Shown here in pieces: positions 43,722-55,543 of a stretch of 64,000 nucleotides of DNA. How positions within the stretch are numbered: position 1 is the stretch's first letter; each line of letters starts with the position of its first letter. The notes below the pieces were generated by a model that did not search any database, was not told the DNA's origin, and saw only the letters and a list, made by a program, of their open reading frames with translations. Source of the stretch: Corticium candelabrum (Eukaryota > Porifera > Homoscleromorpha > Homosclerophorida > Plakinidae); NCBI RefSeq assembly GCF_963422355.1, contig NC_085100.1, positions 6,234,068 through 6,298,067 on the forward strand, in the 5' to 3' direction. The position numbers and the translations under genes were made by a program.

Positions 43722-44338
43722 CCTGTGGCGAGCTTCCGGGAAAGCTTACGAGCCACCTCGACGTGACTGATATTAGCTTAAAATTGGTCCAACAAAATCT
43801 GCTAGACGTAACTAACAGGGACGCCTGAACGCGGTGCTCTGGCAGATACAGGGATCAGGACCCGTCGCAGCCTTTTGAAAAAGAGAGACTTTACCTTCAC
43901 GTACTCGTGTAACTCGACAGGTATGTAGAAGGTCTAGGCGCGCGCGAATGCACTTGCACTTACCATTGAGACCGCTCTTCTCGAAAGTCCTTCTCTGGTC
44001 GCACTCTCACGGACAAGGACGCCATCAACAAGTTATTGGCACGTAATGGCTTAATGGCTCTATAATTGTTGTGTACTTAGTCTTTCTAATTGTGTAATCA
44101 TGCATTACAAAAGCCCTCCTACGAAACTATCATGCTAAATAGAAGTAGTATCTACCAATCATGTCACGCCATTTCGGTCACGTTACAAACATGTTTGTCA
44201 CGTGACGAAGCATGGTCCCAGTCCTCCTCCGTGCTTAGGCCAATCACACGTGTGAAACCACATGGACGTATAAACACGTGACAGCTAGCGCACATGGTGT
44301 AAGCAACCTAGCGCGGTGGAGGACTGAGCACGAGTCTA

Positions 44339-44640
44339 TTATTTCCTAGGGAATTTGGCATCCCCGAACCATATTTTCTAGGGAATTTGGCATCCCCCGA
44401 GCAGTGTTTCCTGGGAATTTGGCATCCCCCGAGCAGTATTTCCTGGGAATTTGGCATCCCCCGAGCAGTATTTCCTAGGAAATTTGGCATCCCCCAGCAG
44501 TATTTCCTGGGGAATTTGGCATCTCTCGAGCAGTATTTCCTAGGGAATTTGGCATTCCTCGAGCAGTATTTCCTAGGAAATTTGGCATCTCTCGAGCCCT
44601 ATTTTTTTTAGAAAATTTGACATTCCTGTGCCGTACTTAT
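44339..44640. repeat. minisatellite, right part (~32-bp unit)
   Basis: About nine units reading roughly TTTCCTAGGAATTTGGCATC plus CCCGAGCAGTA. Units here are more alike than in the left part and decay towards 44640. Confidence 0.93.
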
Positions 44641-44912
44641 TATGAGAATTTCGCACATCTAAAAATTTGACATTCTAAACTCTATTTTACAGTCTGCGTT
44701 TTTGTGCTAAATTTCTAACAAATTGACTTGTTACAAATTGCGTGTTTGTTGTCTAATTAAATTTGCGACTGAAAACATCTATTTTAGTTAACTTCGTTAG
44801 AGCAAGTAACTCTATATCGTCTACTGTAGTTACAGCGTTCTTACAAACAGTTGTCACAGCGCCATTTGTCACTTTGTTGTGGAATATCATGTTGAAGACG
44901 ACCAACGCGAAA

Positions 44913-45240
44913 CTAGTCCTCACAATTTTGACACCGCACAGTATCATCGCATTCTTCTGGCATCAAACAGTTGCGGCAAATTTCTGTGTAGGTACGGCGA
45001 AGTCTAGGAGTGCGTCTAGCAGTTGTTTGGGCGCATTGCGGAAAACCTGTCATTTTTTTCTGATGCAAGCATTTGTACAGATGCTCCCTCATTCGTGGTT
45101 GGTCGAATTTCAGGCTTGCTACATCATCTCCTAGAGCTAAATGTACAGCAAATGCAATAGCAAACACACCACAGTCAACGCCTCCCCTCTGTTGTTGAAC
45201 ATAACATCGTGTGTTCAGAGCTACAATTGATTAGCCGTCC
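44913..45240 (-). pseudogene. C48-like (ULP/SENP) cysteine peptidase, C-terminal fragment
   Basis: From about 45230 the minus strand encodes YVQQQRGGVDCGVFAIAFAV, the catalytic Gln and Cys block of ubiquitin-like-protein proteases, then HLALGDDVASLKFDQPRMREHL and a tail with two C-x2-C pairs (CRNC, CQNC). The catalytic His and Asp would lie upstream, but the similarity ends at the repeat array starting at 45269. Such C48 domains occur in host proteases and also in several DNA transposon gene sets, which is the likelier source here. The ORF ATG at 45165-45167 is internal to the domain. Confidence 0.7.
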
Positions 45241-45644
45241 AGGGCTATGCATGCCTATATATATATATACAAGCTCCAATGCCCGGCTTCGCCCGGGGGA
45301 CAGCACATGCCAGGTGCTTCTCCTTTCCACTTCATAGCGCCCAGTTGACACATACCTTTGTCATAGAGCCAATACAACACGGAAGTGGAGGAGAGACAGG
45401 TCGCATTTATAGGTAGAGATTATAGCAGAAAGTATCTAAAAATGCGTGCGATGGTATAATAGGTGATGTTGACCATGACTGATTGCAGTGAATAAAGATG
45501 TCGCGTATACACTTGCAATCGTATAGACTCCCGGATATTGCGCTGTCCCGTTGAATGTCAATGAAATAAAGTCACGCGCAGTTAGACGAATCTATCAGAG
45601 CAGAACTGAAAGTCACATGCAGTACTCACCCGGATAATTCGTTC

Positions 45645-45888
45645 CCCGTATCTCACGAAGTTACGACTCGCACCGACTCTCGTCATTTCGACAGTCCCGC
45701 TGAACGTCATCTCTTCGAAGACGTTGCTGGCATTTCAGGGAACAGGCGCATTAAGCACGGCAGCTCCGTATCTAACGAAGTCACGACTCGTACCGACTCT
45801 CGTCATTTCGACAGTCCCGCTGAACGTCGTCTCTTCGAAGTCGCTGCTGGCGTTTCGGGGAACAGGCACAGCAAACACGGCAGCTAGT
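45645..45888. repeat. internal tandem duplication, 2 x ~122 bp
   Basis: CCGTATCTCACGAAGTTACG... and CCGTATCTAACGAAGTCACG... are two successive copies, including TCATTTCGACAGTCCCGCTG in each. A single related copy is in unit 2 at 47370-47490. Confidence 0.85.
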
Positions 45889-46261
45889 CGACGGTAGTAG
45901 ACTGGCAAACGACTGTGGGCGTATTTTTTTCAAGACCCGGATATCAGCAAAAAAATCTTTCGTTTCCCAGCGTCTCACGCAATAAACGACACACTCAGCG
46001 CGTACCGTCCGACGTTGGGAACTGGCAGTCTGAATTCGGTGGAAATACGATGCGCCGTTCTAGAGATATTCGCGCGCCAGCGGAAGCGAGTGCAATCGGC
46101 AGGAAATCGCGTCGTCGTGAGGGACGTCAGGAAGACTACCACAGTCTCACTTTCGACGCGAATGAATTCGACGTGCGCGAGCCAAATTCAGCTGAGATCA
46201 GACTCGCCGTTTCTGAGAAACGCTCCAACAGACGGACACACAGACAGACAGACACCTCTCC

Positions 46262-46496
<235 letters not shown>

Positions 46497-47079
46497 ACGA
46501 GCTCCAATGGCCGGCTTCGCCCGGGTAATAGTTTAATTACACAAATTATTGATTAGCAGACACTGTTTGCTATCAATGATAGACAGACAGGACAGACAGA
46601 CAGACATACAGACAGAGACAGGTCGCCTTTACAGGTACAGATTATAGCAGAAAGTATCTAAAAAATGCGTTTGATGGTTGGAGGGGCAGAGGGGGTGTAG
46701 CCAGGTCACGTACAGTTTGCATAGAGAGATCTTTGTAGATTTCCAAACTCTCTGCTGTATAGTGTTGGTTAGCATCCCTGTGCAAAAAAGAAGTTCCAAT
46801 CACAGCACAAACCAGTTACACTAATTATGCCCTTGTCAGCGCAACCCGAGCCAGTCCGTCTCTTCGGAGACATTGTAAAAACAATGAAAAATGTCGTGTA
46901 TACACTAGCAATCGTATAGCACTCTCAGATATTGCGCAGGTAGTAGACTGTAATGTTTTGGCGCTGTAGACTGTAATGTTTTTTCAGTAACCGTTTACTG
47001 TCACTAATTAGCCGTGGTGTAAGTGCTTTTACCGTTTAGTAGCAGCCAGACAGAATTCTCATTCATAGCTAAATCCCGT

Positions 47080-47310
47080 TCAATTGCTGTTTCCAAAAAT
47101 CCCGTTGATTGGATTAGCGATTGGTTGAAGCCATTTCGACTTGGACGTTGCTGCCGTTGCGAGAAACAGGTGTATCGAACTTGGCATCTATTCGACACGT
47201 GTCCAGTTTCAAAAAATCCCGTTGATTGGATTATTGATTCCGTTGAAGCCATTTCGACAGTCCCGTTTCGAAGAACAGATGTATCGAACCTGGCATCTAT
47301 AATTTCAACG
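47080..47310. repeat. internal tandem duplication with CCCGTTGATTGGATTA
   Basis: Two copies of a ~130-bp segment: AATCCCGTTGATTGGATTAG at 47097 and AATCCCGTTGATTGGATTAT at 47215, each followed by GAAGCCATTTCGAC and ATCGAACYTGGCATCTAT. Confidence 0.8.
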
Positions 47311-48311
47311 TGAATCCCGTAACGTACAAGTCACGTGCACTACGTACCCGGATAATCCGTTCCTCATATATAACGAATGCCGACTCTCGCCATTTCGACA
47401 ATCCCGCTGAGCGTCGTCTCTTCGAAGACGTTGCTGGCGTTTCGGAGAACAGGTGCATCAAACACGGCAGCTCTTCGACGGTCGTAGACTGGCAAACGAC
47501 TGCGAGCGTATTTTTTCAAGACCCGGATATCAGCAAAAATATCTTCCGTTTCCCAGCCTCGCCCGCAATAAACGACACGCTCAGCGCGTACCGTCCGACG
47601 TCGGGAACGGGCAGTCTAAATTCGGTGGAGATACGATGCGCCGTTCCAGAGATATTCGCGCGCGAGCGGAAGCGAGTGCGATCGGCAGGAAATCGCGTCG
47701 TCGTGGGAGAAATCAGGAAGACGACCACAATCTTACTTTCGAACCGAATGAATTTGGCGTGCGCGAGCCAAATTCAGCTGAGATCAGACTCGCCGTTTTT
47801 GAGAAACGCGCCAACAGACGGACACACAGACACAGCACCTCTCCTTTATATATAGACAAGCTCCAATGCCCGGCTTCGCCTGGGGGACAACACATGCCAG
47901 GTGCTTCTTCTTTCAACTTCATAGCGCCGCAGTTGACACACACGTTTGTCATAGAGCCAATACAACACGGAAGTGGAGGAGAGACAAATCGCCTTTATTT
48001 TTCAAGACCCGAATATCAGCAAAAATATCTTCCGTTTCCCAGCCCCGCCCGCAATAAACGACACGCTCAGCGCGTACCGTCCGACGTCGGAAACGGGCAG
48101 TCTAAATTCGGTGGAGATACGATGCGCCGTTCCGGAGATAATCGCGCACGAGCTGAAGCGAGAGCGATCGGCAGGAAATCGCGTCGTCGTGGGAGAAGTC
48201 AGGAAGACGACTACAATCTCACTTTCGACCGCAATGAATTTGGGGTGCGCAAGCCAAATTCGACCGAGATCGGACTCGCCGTTGTTGAGAAACTCTCCAA
48301 CAGACGGACAG

Positions 48312-48342
<31 letters not shown>

Positions 48343-48361
48343 CCTCTCCTTTATATATATA

Positions 48362-48989
48362 GATGTGCGTTGGGTCGTAATGGATCATGTAGCTAAACGA
48401 TCAGTCGGCTGACGAACTACCCGTGAACTTCCAATGAGTCATAGCGAGGCGACGATGTACGGTCATGGGCCAGTGCAACAGAGTCCACGACCTCATGGTG
48501 ATGTCATTCTAATACCAGACACCATTTAACCTAAATGATGACGCAAAGATCAACATACAGCCTACGCACAGCCGGCAGACGTCACTTCTTCCACCTAGAC
48601 TTGCTACAGTTCAGACCGTGTAATATGCTTCTTTCGGTTTATGCAACACTTCTTAGAATGGTAGAACTAATTGAAAATGATGAGAGACAATCCAGACGTA
48701 GACACAGCTAGACGGCACTGAATTCATCTTGTACGAGAACTTGTGCATGGCATGGGCTAGTCGATGTTTCGTACTAAAAACAATGACATCACCGAAAGTT
48801 CGTGAACTCTGCAGCATAGTGGCACATGATCGTCTAGCATCATCGCACAATTACTTCTTGGAAGTGCACCGGTAGTTCGTCGGCTGATTGATCATTTACC
48901 TACATAATGAAACATGGTGGATAGAAGATACCAAATTCCCCAAGGTGTGCCAAGAGGGGTCCCTCAGACCCTCAGAGAATATGGCTCGG
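48362..48989. other. non-coding stretch
   Basis: No gene or repeat end recognised. Confidence 0.6.
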
Positions 48990-49151
48990 CAGCGTCGGAT
49001 CCAGGAATTTTTGAAAGAGGGGTTCACTGTTAGCAGTTATTTATAGCATTACTAATTTTCTCTTTTCTAATAAAATTATATAATATTATTGAACCACGCC
49101 TATTGAAAGAGAGGGGGTTGCCAACCCCTTACCCCTCTGGATCCGGCCCTG
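48990..49151. mobile_element. 162-bp hAT-type MITE
   Basis: Left tip CAGCGTCGGATCCAG and right tip, inverted, CAGGGCCGGATCCAG. These match the tip style of the nested hAT elements at 32736 and 36503. Flanks show no 8-bp duplication. Confidence 0.7.
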
Positions 49152-49159
49152 TAATTAAG

Positions 49160-50064
49160 TGTGTTGCTAGGCTAACAGGTCGTATGACTTGCGCTTTCTC
49201 TGCGAGCAGTTATCGCAGTGGGTGAGCCGCAGTGGTTATTGAAAAGAGAACCCGGAGCCTCAATAGGGGAATTGTTAGTTGCTACACACAGTGTTCTTTG
49301 CAGAAATCGACTTTCTCGAGAAACAGTTGGCTCCAGGAAAATTTTTACGTGATGCAGTGATCATCATACAAAATGGCAAAGGTTTTTACATTTTGTTAAT
49401 TAATATTGATTAATTAATTAGAATAAAGTATGAATTAAAATTAAAGCACATAAATCAAGGTATTTATGTTAATACTTTGTTTAGAATTTAATTTATAAAG
49501 CTTGATGTTTAATTTCAATCTAAATGTGAGCTAGTAAATTTATAGTAAATTTATAAATAATACCAGTACCTGTACAGTAGAAGGCAATAGTATCACTGTG
49601 GTCACAATGACATTAATTTATGATTGGTTGATATTTACAGGTGGTAGTCTACATGCATTTTAAATATTTGTTACAGACCATACAAGATAAATGAGGCTGC
49701 ACAATACTTTTGATTGGATAGAAGCAACATTGATAAATGATTGCAAGTACCGTACATAAATCCACAAACTTTTGTATGCTCTTGTTTTGTATATTTTGTA
49801 CATTTCTGCCATTCACACTGTCTCTTCTAGCCCAAATGGCGTAAGAATAACATACTGCTGAACTAAAAGCAGTTTGTAAAAGATTGGTCAGATTGTTCTT
49901 ATTATTAGATGGTGACACATTAGTTGTATGAAGCAAGGACAGAAAGGAGTTTCATGGCAGTTATGCAATTAAAGTGTGCTAAAGACATCATACGATAAGC
50001 TGCATGTTCTATACAAAGTTACATGCATGCAAGCATACATGCATACATACATGCCCTGTGTGCG

Positions 50065-50090
<26 letters not shown>
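49160..50090 (+). repeat. large inverted duplication, left arm
   Basis: Reading forward, this arm matches the reverse complement of 55372 down to about 53940 in the same order: GCTAGGCTAACAGGTCGTAT (49165), ACTTTCTCGAGAAAC (49309), ATTTGTTACAGACCA (49668), CTAGCCCAAATGGCGTAA (49829), GACAGAAAGGAGT (49939) and then a (TG)n tract. The right arm has about 600 extra bases (54230-54880). Identity looks like roughly 80-90% in blocks. Stops in this arm suggest it is the more decayed copy. Confidence 0.88.
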
Positions 50091-51220
<1,130 letters not shown>

Positions 51221-51427
51221 TCAGACAGCATTTTGTGTACTTTGTTTAATACTTCTTGCAAGGCTATGTCCTCTCTTTGGTCTGTTTAATTGCTTTGGCA
51301 TTATATGCCTACCAGCAGAGATAGAATTTCCTGAGCTGGGTCTAAACAGTGTAGGCCGGCCTGCAGTTACCAAAGTGGAACCTGATCTCCTCATTGGTTG
51401 TCTTCTGCTAATAATTGTTGACTGCAC
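51221..51427 (-). CDS. possible last exon, basic C-terminal tail
   Basis: A 68-codon frame rich in Arg, Lys, Ser and Pro (SGSTLVTAGRPTLFRPSSGNSISAG..., then KQLNRPKRGHSLARSIKQ) that ends at TAA 51221-51223. The composition resembles a disordered basic tail with a nuclear-localisation-like cluster. It is on the same strand as the likely exons at 51556-51792 and 53199-53552. Unrecognised. Confidence 0.35.
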   Translation of the reverse strand: MQSTIISRRQPMRRSGSTLVTAGRPTLFRPSSGNSISAGRHIMPKQLNRPKRGHSLARSIKQSTQNAV

Positions 51428-51555
51428 TTAATCTTTTTCCTATGTTTTGTTAGTCCTGAATTGGCTCCAAACAGGTGCAAGGCAGACAAGAGTCACTGCT
51501 GGGTATAAGAATAGGATTTCTTGCCTTGTATTCCAATGGTTAGAGCAAAATGTTT

Positions 51556-51792
51556 CTACAGCAGCATGCAACCACCAGCACCAGGCATGTTTTCAGACAA
51601 ACCATTCTGAAGGTCTTGCATAACACAGTATAGCTGGTTTTTAACTTGAGATTGCTTGCTTTCTTCTTCACTAGTTGGTTGAATGTAATTGAGAGCTTTT
51701 CTAGTACTGTGTGGAGAAGAATCAGGACACTCATGAGATACGGTGTTAGTGGACTTAATTGTGTCTTGGATCATGGGTATTTCATCCCCCAA
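51556..51792 (-). CDS. possible exon of unidentified minus-strand gene
   Basis: The frame GDEIPMIQDTIKSTNTV...KALNYIQPTSEEESKQSQVKNQLYCVMQDLQNGLSENMPG is of even, soluble, helical composition without low complexity. No family recognised; exon borders not established. Confidence 0.35.
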   Translation of the reverse strand: MGDEIPMIQDTIKSTNTVSHECPDSSPHSTRKALNYIQPTSEEESKQSQVKNQLYCVMQDLQNGLSENMPGAGGCMLL

Positions 51793-52840
51793 ATTTGTTT
51801 GATATCTTCATCAGCCCAGCTTACTTGAAGAGAAAGTGAACTCAGATGCTCCTCATCAGCCTTTTGATGAACGCTACTGTAAAAACTAATGTCCTGACAC
51901 TGTTTTCCCAGGGCAATAGCAAATCAATGGCAATAGGGCAATGATCATATTTAGATGTCACAAGAGGTGTCCAACTCCAAATTGCATTGCAATGTTGTAA
52001 ACTTGGTTAGTTGACCATTTGCGCCTACTTTTGCATTGTTGTATAGAAGAAAATCATAGGAAGAAAGACCAGACCAGATCGAGACCTAATATTGAGACTA
52101 TTTCTGAATATTAGAATATTTGTAAGAAACCGGAGCAAAAACCAAGGTACAAATGTTTTCATATATGCAAAATCACTCAATCACTGCTATATTTAACTGC
52201 TTTTGTTTTCACTTTTTAGAGGACTGGGATGCAACAAGCATTATCTCAGGTGCAGGCAAGACATGCTGGCAAGACATAAGACCAATTACAAATGTTAGCC
52301 ATTGTTGTTAACAATAGGACTGTAGAACTTCTGTGTAAGTGTTTGCCATTCTGTATTTGTAAGTATTTGTTGTGATTTGTTGAAGAAAAACGTTCTTGCA
52401 TTAACCCAATGCATCATGAACCCACTCTCATAATGGGGCAACTTTCTTCTCCTTGATGTCTGATTATTCAACTCAGGGGCGTACCTGGCACATTTCATGG
52501 GTCGGTTCTAAGAATCTTTCTGTGCTCTAGTGGACCTCCCAGTCAGTTCAACATGCTCTGTTTTAATGAATCTATTTATTAATTACCAAGTCTATTGGAA
52601 GAAATTGGTAAATATGAACAGTATAAATGTAATGCTGATGTATACATTGCACATTACACACCAAGGAGTCTTGGAGTCTAAATCTGCTTACATCGATCTA
52701 GCTACATCTGGAACTTGGGAACCTGGCCAGCACTTCAGCAGTTACAGCTTCTACATCTGGTGCAAATATTGCATGCAGAGTGGTCGTGTACAGAGATACG
52801 AGCAGACCTCCATTTGATGTCGGTCAGTTCATTTGACTCC

Positions 52841-52854
52841 CCCCCCCCCCCCCC
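52841..52854. repeat. poly-C run
   Basis: 14 C in a row. A G run of about 17 lies at 53756-53772. Confidence 0.95.
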
Positions 52855-53198
52855 GAAACCCCATAGGTATGTGCCTGCAACTGCTTTTCTATTCATTAGT
52901 TCACGTGTTGTTAGTGGGAGATATTTCCTTACCACAACACATAACATTACCCAATTGCAGAGTGGAAAACATATTTCAGGTTTGAACACCTGTAACCTCT
53001 TACTGAGAACAGCAGCTATTTTCATAATTTACAGACAATGCCTAGGAGTATCTGTTGAAGTTTTTGTTGTACAGCTATCATTTAGATGATGACATATACT
53101 CTAAGAGTATCAGGTTTTGACACCAACCGTACAGAAACCGATGCAATGTTCTAAGAGTAGCAGACTATACGTATTTTTAAAACTTGGTAAACAATAAA

Positions 53199-53540
53199 TT
53201 AAACTGGTATAACACTATCCCAGCTTCTATGACAAATAGTCAGTGCCTGAAATGCAATTTCTTTGGCTTCACGCATTGCTGCAAACTCATGAATCCTGTG
53301 ATTGTCGTAAATTCCAGAAAGGAAGCCTGCAGCGTAGGTGTTGTCTTGATTTGTCTGGTGATGACTCAGTAGTGCCCAAAGTTGGCTAGATAGGTTTCTA
53401 CAAGCTGACTCACTAGGCATCATCGTGCTTGTGTGTGGAAAACTGAACTGCGTAGTTACAGGAACGTTGACGATCATTCCTCTTTCTGTATTGACATTTG
53501 GGAAGTCAAATGCAGCACAGTCACGTCTGTTCAGAAGATT
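53199..53540 (-). CDS. probable exon of unidentified minus-strand gene
   Basis: An open stretch of over 110 codons: CAAFDFPNVNTERGMIVNVPVTTQFSFPHTSTMMPSESACRNL...WALLSHHQTNQDNTYAAGFLSGIYDNHRIHEFAAMREAKEIAFQAL. A splice-acceptor-like CTTCTGAACAG (minus strand) lies just upstream, near 53531. The composition and balanced use of all residue classes make coding very likely. I do not recognise the family. An upstream short exon with MASKMPHVLDSFCKRE may lie at 53603-53650. Confidence 0.55.
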   Translation of the reverse strand, partial: NLLNRRDCAAFDFPNVNTERGMIVNVPVTTQFSFPHTSTMMPSESACRNLSSQLWALLSHHQTNQDNTYAAGFLSGIYDNHRIHEFAAMREAKEIAFQALTICHRSWDSVIPV

Positions 53541-53599
53541 AAAAGTGTACAATATTAATTCATAAGCAGAAGCAATTCAAAGCTGTACCTGTTGATGCC

Positions 53600-53655
53600 T
53601 ACCTCCCTTTTGCAGAATGAATCTAAAACATGAGGCATTTTTGAAGCCATACTAC
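53600..53655 (-). CDS. possible short exon (MASKMPHVLDSFCKRE)
   Basis: ATG near 53648 and a donor-like GAGGTAGGC after KRE. It is on the strand of, and just upstream of, the probable exon at 53199-53540. It lies between a poly-G run and that exon. Confidence 0.3.
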
Positions 53656-53724
53656 AACAGACGCTGACTGTCAGGTGTGAAACTCTGTCGCTCACACAGA
53701 TGTTCACGCAATTTGTGCACGTGA

Positions 53725-53815
53725 ATTGTCTACTGTGCACGTGTAATATATATCCGGGGGGGGGGGGGGGGGTTGACATCCGGAATGTGCCTTAACCTTG
53801 CCCAAAAAATCAAGC
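53725..53815 (+). repeat. dispersed direct repeat, copy 1
   Basis: GAATTGTCTACTGTGCACGTG, ATATCCGG, a poly-G run and TTGACATCCGGAATGTGCC recur at 55372-55455 in the same direction. The second copy has a short spacer in place of the G run. Confidence 0.8.
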
Positions 53816-53817
53816 AC

Positions 53818-53859
53818 GCACACACACACATGCACATGCACACACATGCACACACATGC

Positions 53860-53906
<47 letters not shown>

Positions 53907-53940
53907 TGCATGCACGCACGCACGCACGCACGCACGCACA
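53818..53940. repeat. (CA)n/(GCAC)n microsatellite
   Basis: CA units with CATG interruptions, then GCAC units (53907-53938). Partner of the (TG)n tract in the left arm. Confidence 0.95.
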
Positions 53941-54009
53941 CAGTGTATGCATGCATGTATGTACGTAAGCACGTATGTAAGCACGTGTGTGTACAGTATG
54001 TATGGAAGA

Positions 54010-54150
54010 CTTGATAAACAGCTTACCATACCATGTAGGCTTTAACACACTTGAAATTGCATCAAGAGGAGTTATGTCATGACACTCCTTTCTGTCTCTG
54101 GAGCTCATTTCATCGTCTAATGTTTCACCATCTACTAAGAACAATCTGAC
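54010..54150 (-). CDS. possible exon within right arm (unidentified gene)
   Basis: The frame [38 protein letters not shown] is followed by a donor-like GTAAGC. The left arm of the duplication has the corresponding sequence with stops. Family unknown. Confidence 0.4.
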
Positions 54151-55189
54151 CCATCTTTACAAACTGCTTGTAGATCAGCAATTTGTTATTGTTACGCCAT
54201 TTGGGCTAGAATTATAAGAAGAGACAGTGTTAATTAAATGGCACTAATTACTGTATGAATATTTCACACTGTGCTGCATTGCTACAACTACAAGCATTTC
54301 CTGCATATGCCGACTAGAAGAGTTCAGGACCACATTGTCATTACTACTGGAAATTTCGATCATCAGGGGTTTCCAACTGTCGCCATGTCACCAAATTTGG
54401 TGACAGAGCCAACTATCTGGCAACAAGCTTACGTGACTAAGATATTGGTAACAGAGACATTAGTCGTCATTTCTTTAACAACTTGAAATTGGAAAACTTG
54501 AATGGTCATGTGAATATTAAAACATCCAGGTTACTTGTATTGGCACAAATAACTGATCATTTGGCAAATAAAAATTACAGTTGGACACCCCTGTTTCATG
54601 CAAACATTTAAAGATTTGGCAAGAAAGAGTATTCATATGCATTTCAAGTTTGAACAACTTTAAACAGTGCTTGTTACGTTGACAGGAAGCTTAGCTGCTA
54701 CTGTTTATGTTTATGCTTATAACAGTGATATGAGTGTGTACTGTAACAGTATAACAATGGCAGATGTTGCCACAGTACAATCATTGTCAAAGATACAGCA
54801 CATTTGTATTACAGATATCAACAATTGGTTTTGGTTAATGTTCATAATACTGGTACATACACCATGTTCCTAATTTCAGAACGTTTGTAAAATGTACAAA
54901 ATCCCTATTCAATCAAAAGAATTGTGTAGCCTCGTTTATCTTGTTTGGTCTGTAACAAATATTTAAATTAAAATTAAACATCAAACTATATAAACTAAAT
55001 TCTAAACAATTAGTTAATTTAGTACCAGTTGAAATCACATTGAAGGCTCAGTTTTAAAACAAAATACTAACTAAATTTGTGTGCTTTAATTTTAATCCAT
55101 ACTTTACTCTAATTAATTAATTAATAGTAATTAATTAACAAAATGTACAAACCTTTGCCGTTTTGTATGATGATCACCGCATCACGTAA

Positions 55190-55372
55190 AAAACTTTTCT
55201 GGAGCAAACAGTTTCTCGAGAAAGTCGATTTCTGCAAAGAACACGGCGTGTAGCAACCACCATTCCCCGTATTGGAGCTCTCTTTTCTATAACCACTGCA
55301 GCTCGCCCACTGCGATAACTGCTCGCAGAGAAAGCGCAAGTCATACGACCTGTTAGCCTAGCAACTTGTGAA
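55190..55372 (-). CDS. possible 5' exon within right arm (unidentified gene)
   Basis: One frame reads ARLTGRMTCAFSASSYRSG, then AAVVIEKRAPIRGMVVATRRV, and stays open. The left arm shows the same frame with a TGA and other breaks. The protein is unrecognised and the frame choice is uncertain. Confidence 0.25.
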
Positions 55373-55501
55373 TTATCCACCGTGCACGTGCAAGTCCAAT
55401 ATAGCCGGGATTTGACATCCGGGATGTGCCCCAACCGAGCCCAAACAAAATTCGCACAGACTAGCCTCGGCGCGCAAGAGGGCCTGGGTACGAGGCTACA
55501 C
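55372..55501 (+). repeat. dispersed direct repeat, copy 2, with a TAGCCTCG hairpin
   Basis: Copy of the 53725-53815 repeat, followed by TAGCCTCG (55462-55469) and its inverse CGAGGCTA (55491-55498), a small MITE-like hairpin. It lies immediately upstream of the MTMR-like gene and may form part of its 5' region. Confidence 0.7.
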
Positions 55502-55543
55502 GACGCGTTCGCTTGGTGTTGGGCGGGACTAAAGAAGAGAGAC

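Larger units (their letters stand above)
42525..44338. mobile_element. Mutator-like (MULE) element, 1814 bp, 143-bp TIRs, 9-bp TSD
   Basis: The first 143 bases (42525-42667) and the last 143 (44196-44338) are inverted repeats with about ten mismatches, starting TAGACTCGTGC. Each arm is itself internally palindromic (CAGTCCTCCTCCG against its inverse, about 110 bp apart). The flanks TTATTTCCT at 42516-42524 and 44339-44347 are identical, a 9-bp target duplication. Long TIRs plus a 9-bp duplication are the classic MULE signature. The interior has no MULE transposase; it carries a DUF6589-like gene remnant and a small membrane-peptide frame on the minus strand. Confidence 0.85.
53940..55372 (-). 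repeat. large inverted duplication, right arm
   Basis: Partner of 49160-50090; see the block order there. On the minus strand it appears to hold the 5' part of an unidentified gene that continues into the central region. Confidence 0.88.

Noticed and set aside
42298..44640. CRISPR array (regular ~32-bp repeats)
   Set aside because: Units are contiguous and diverged, without unique spacers of constant size or cas genes, in an animal-type genome.
52735..53089. Frames through the poly-C run (Pro-rich or Gly-rich)
   Set aside because: They depend on a homopolymer and change frame with its length; no domain.
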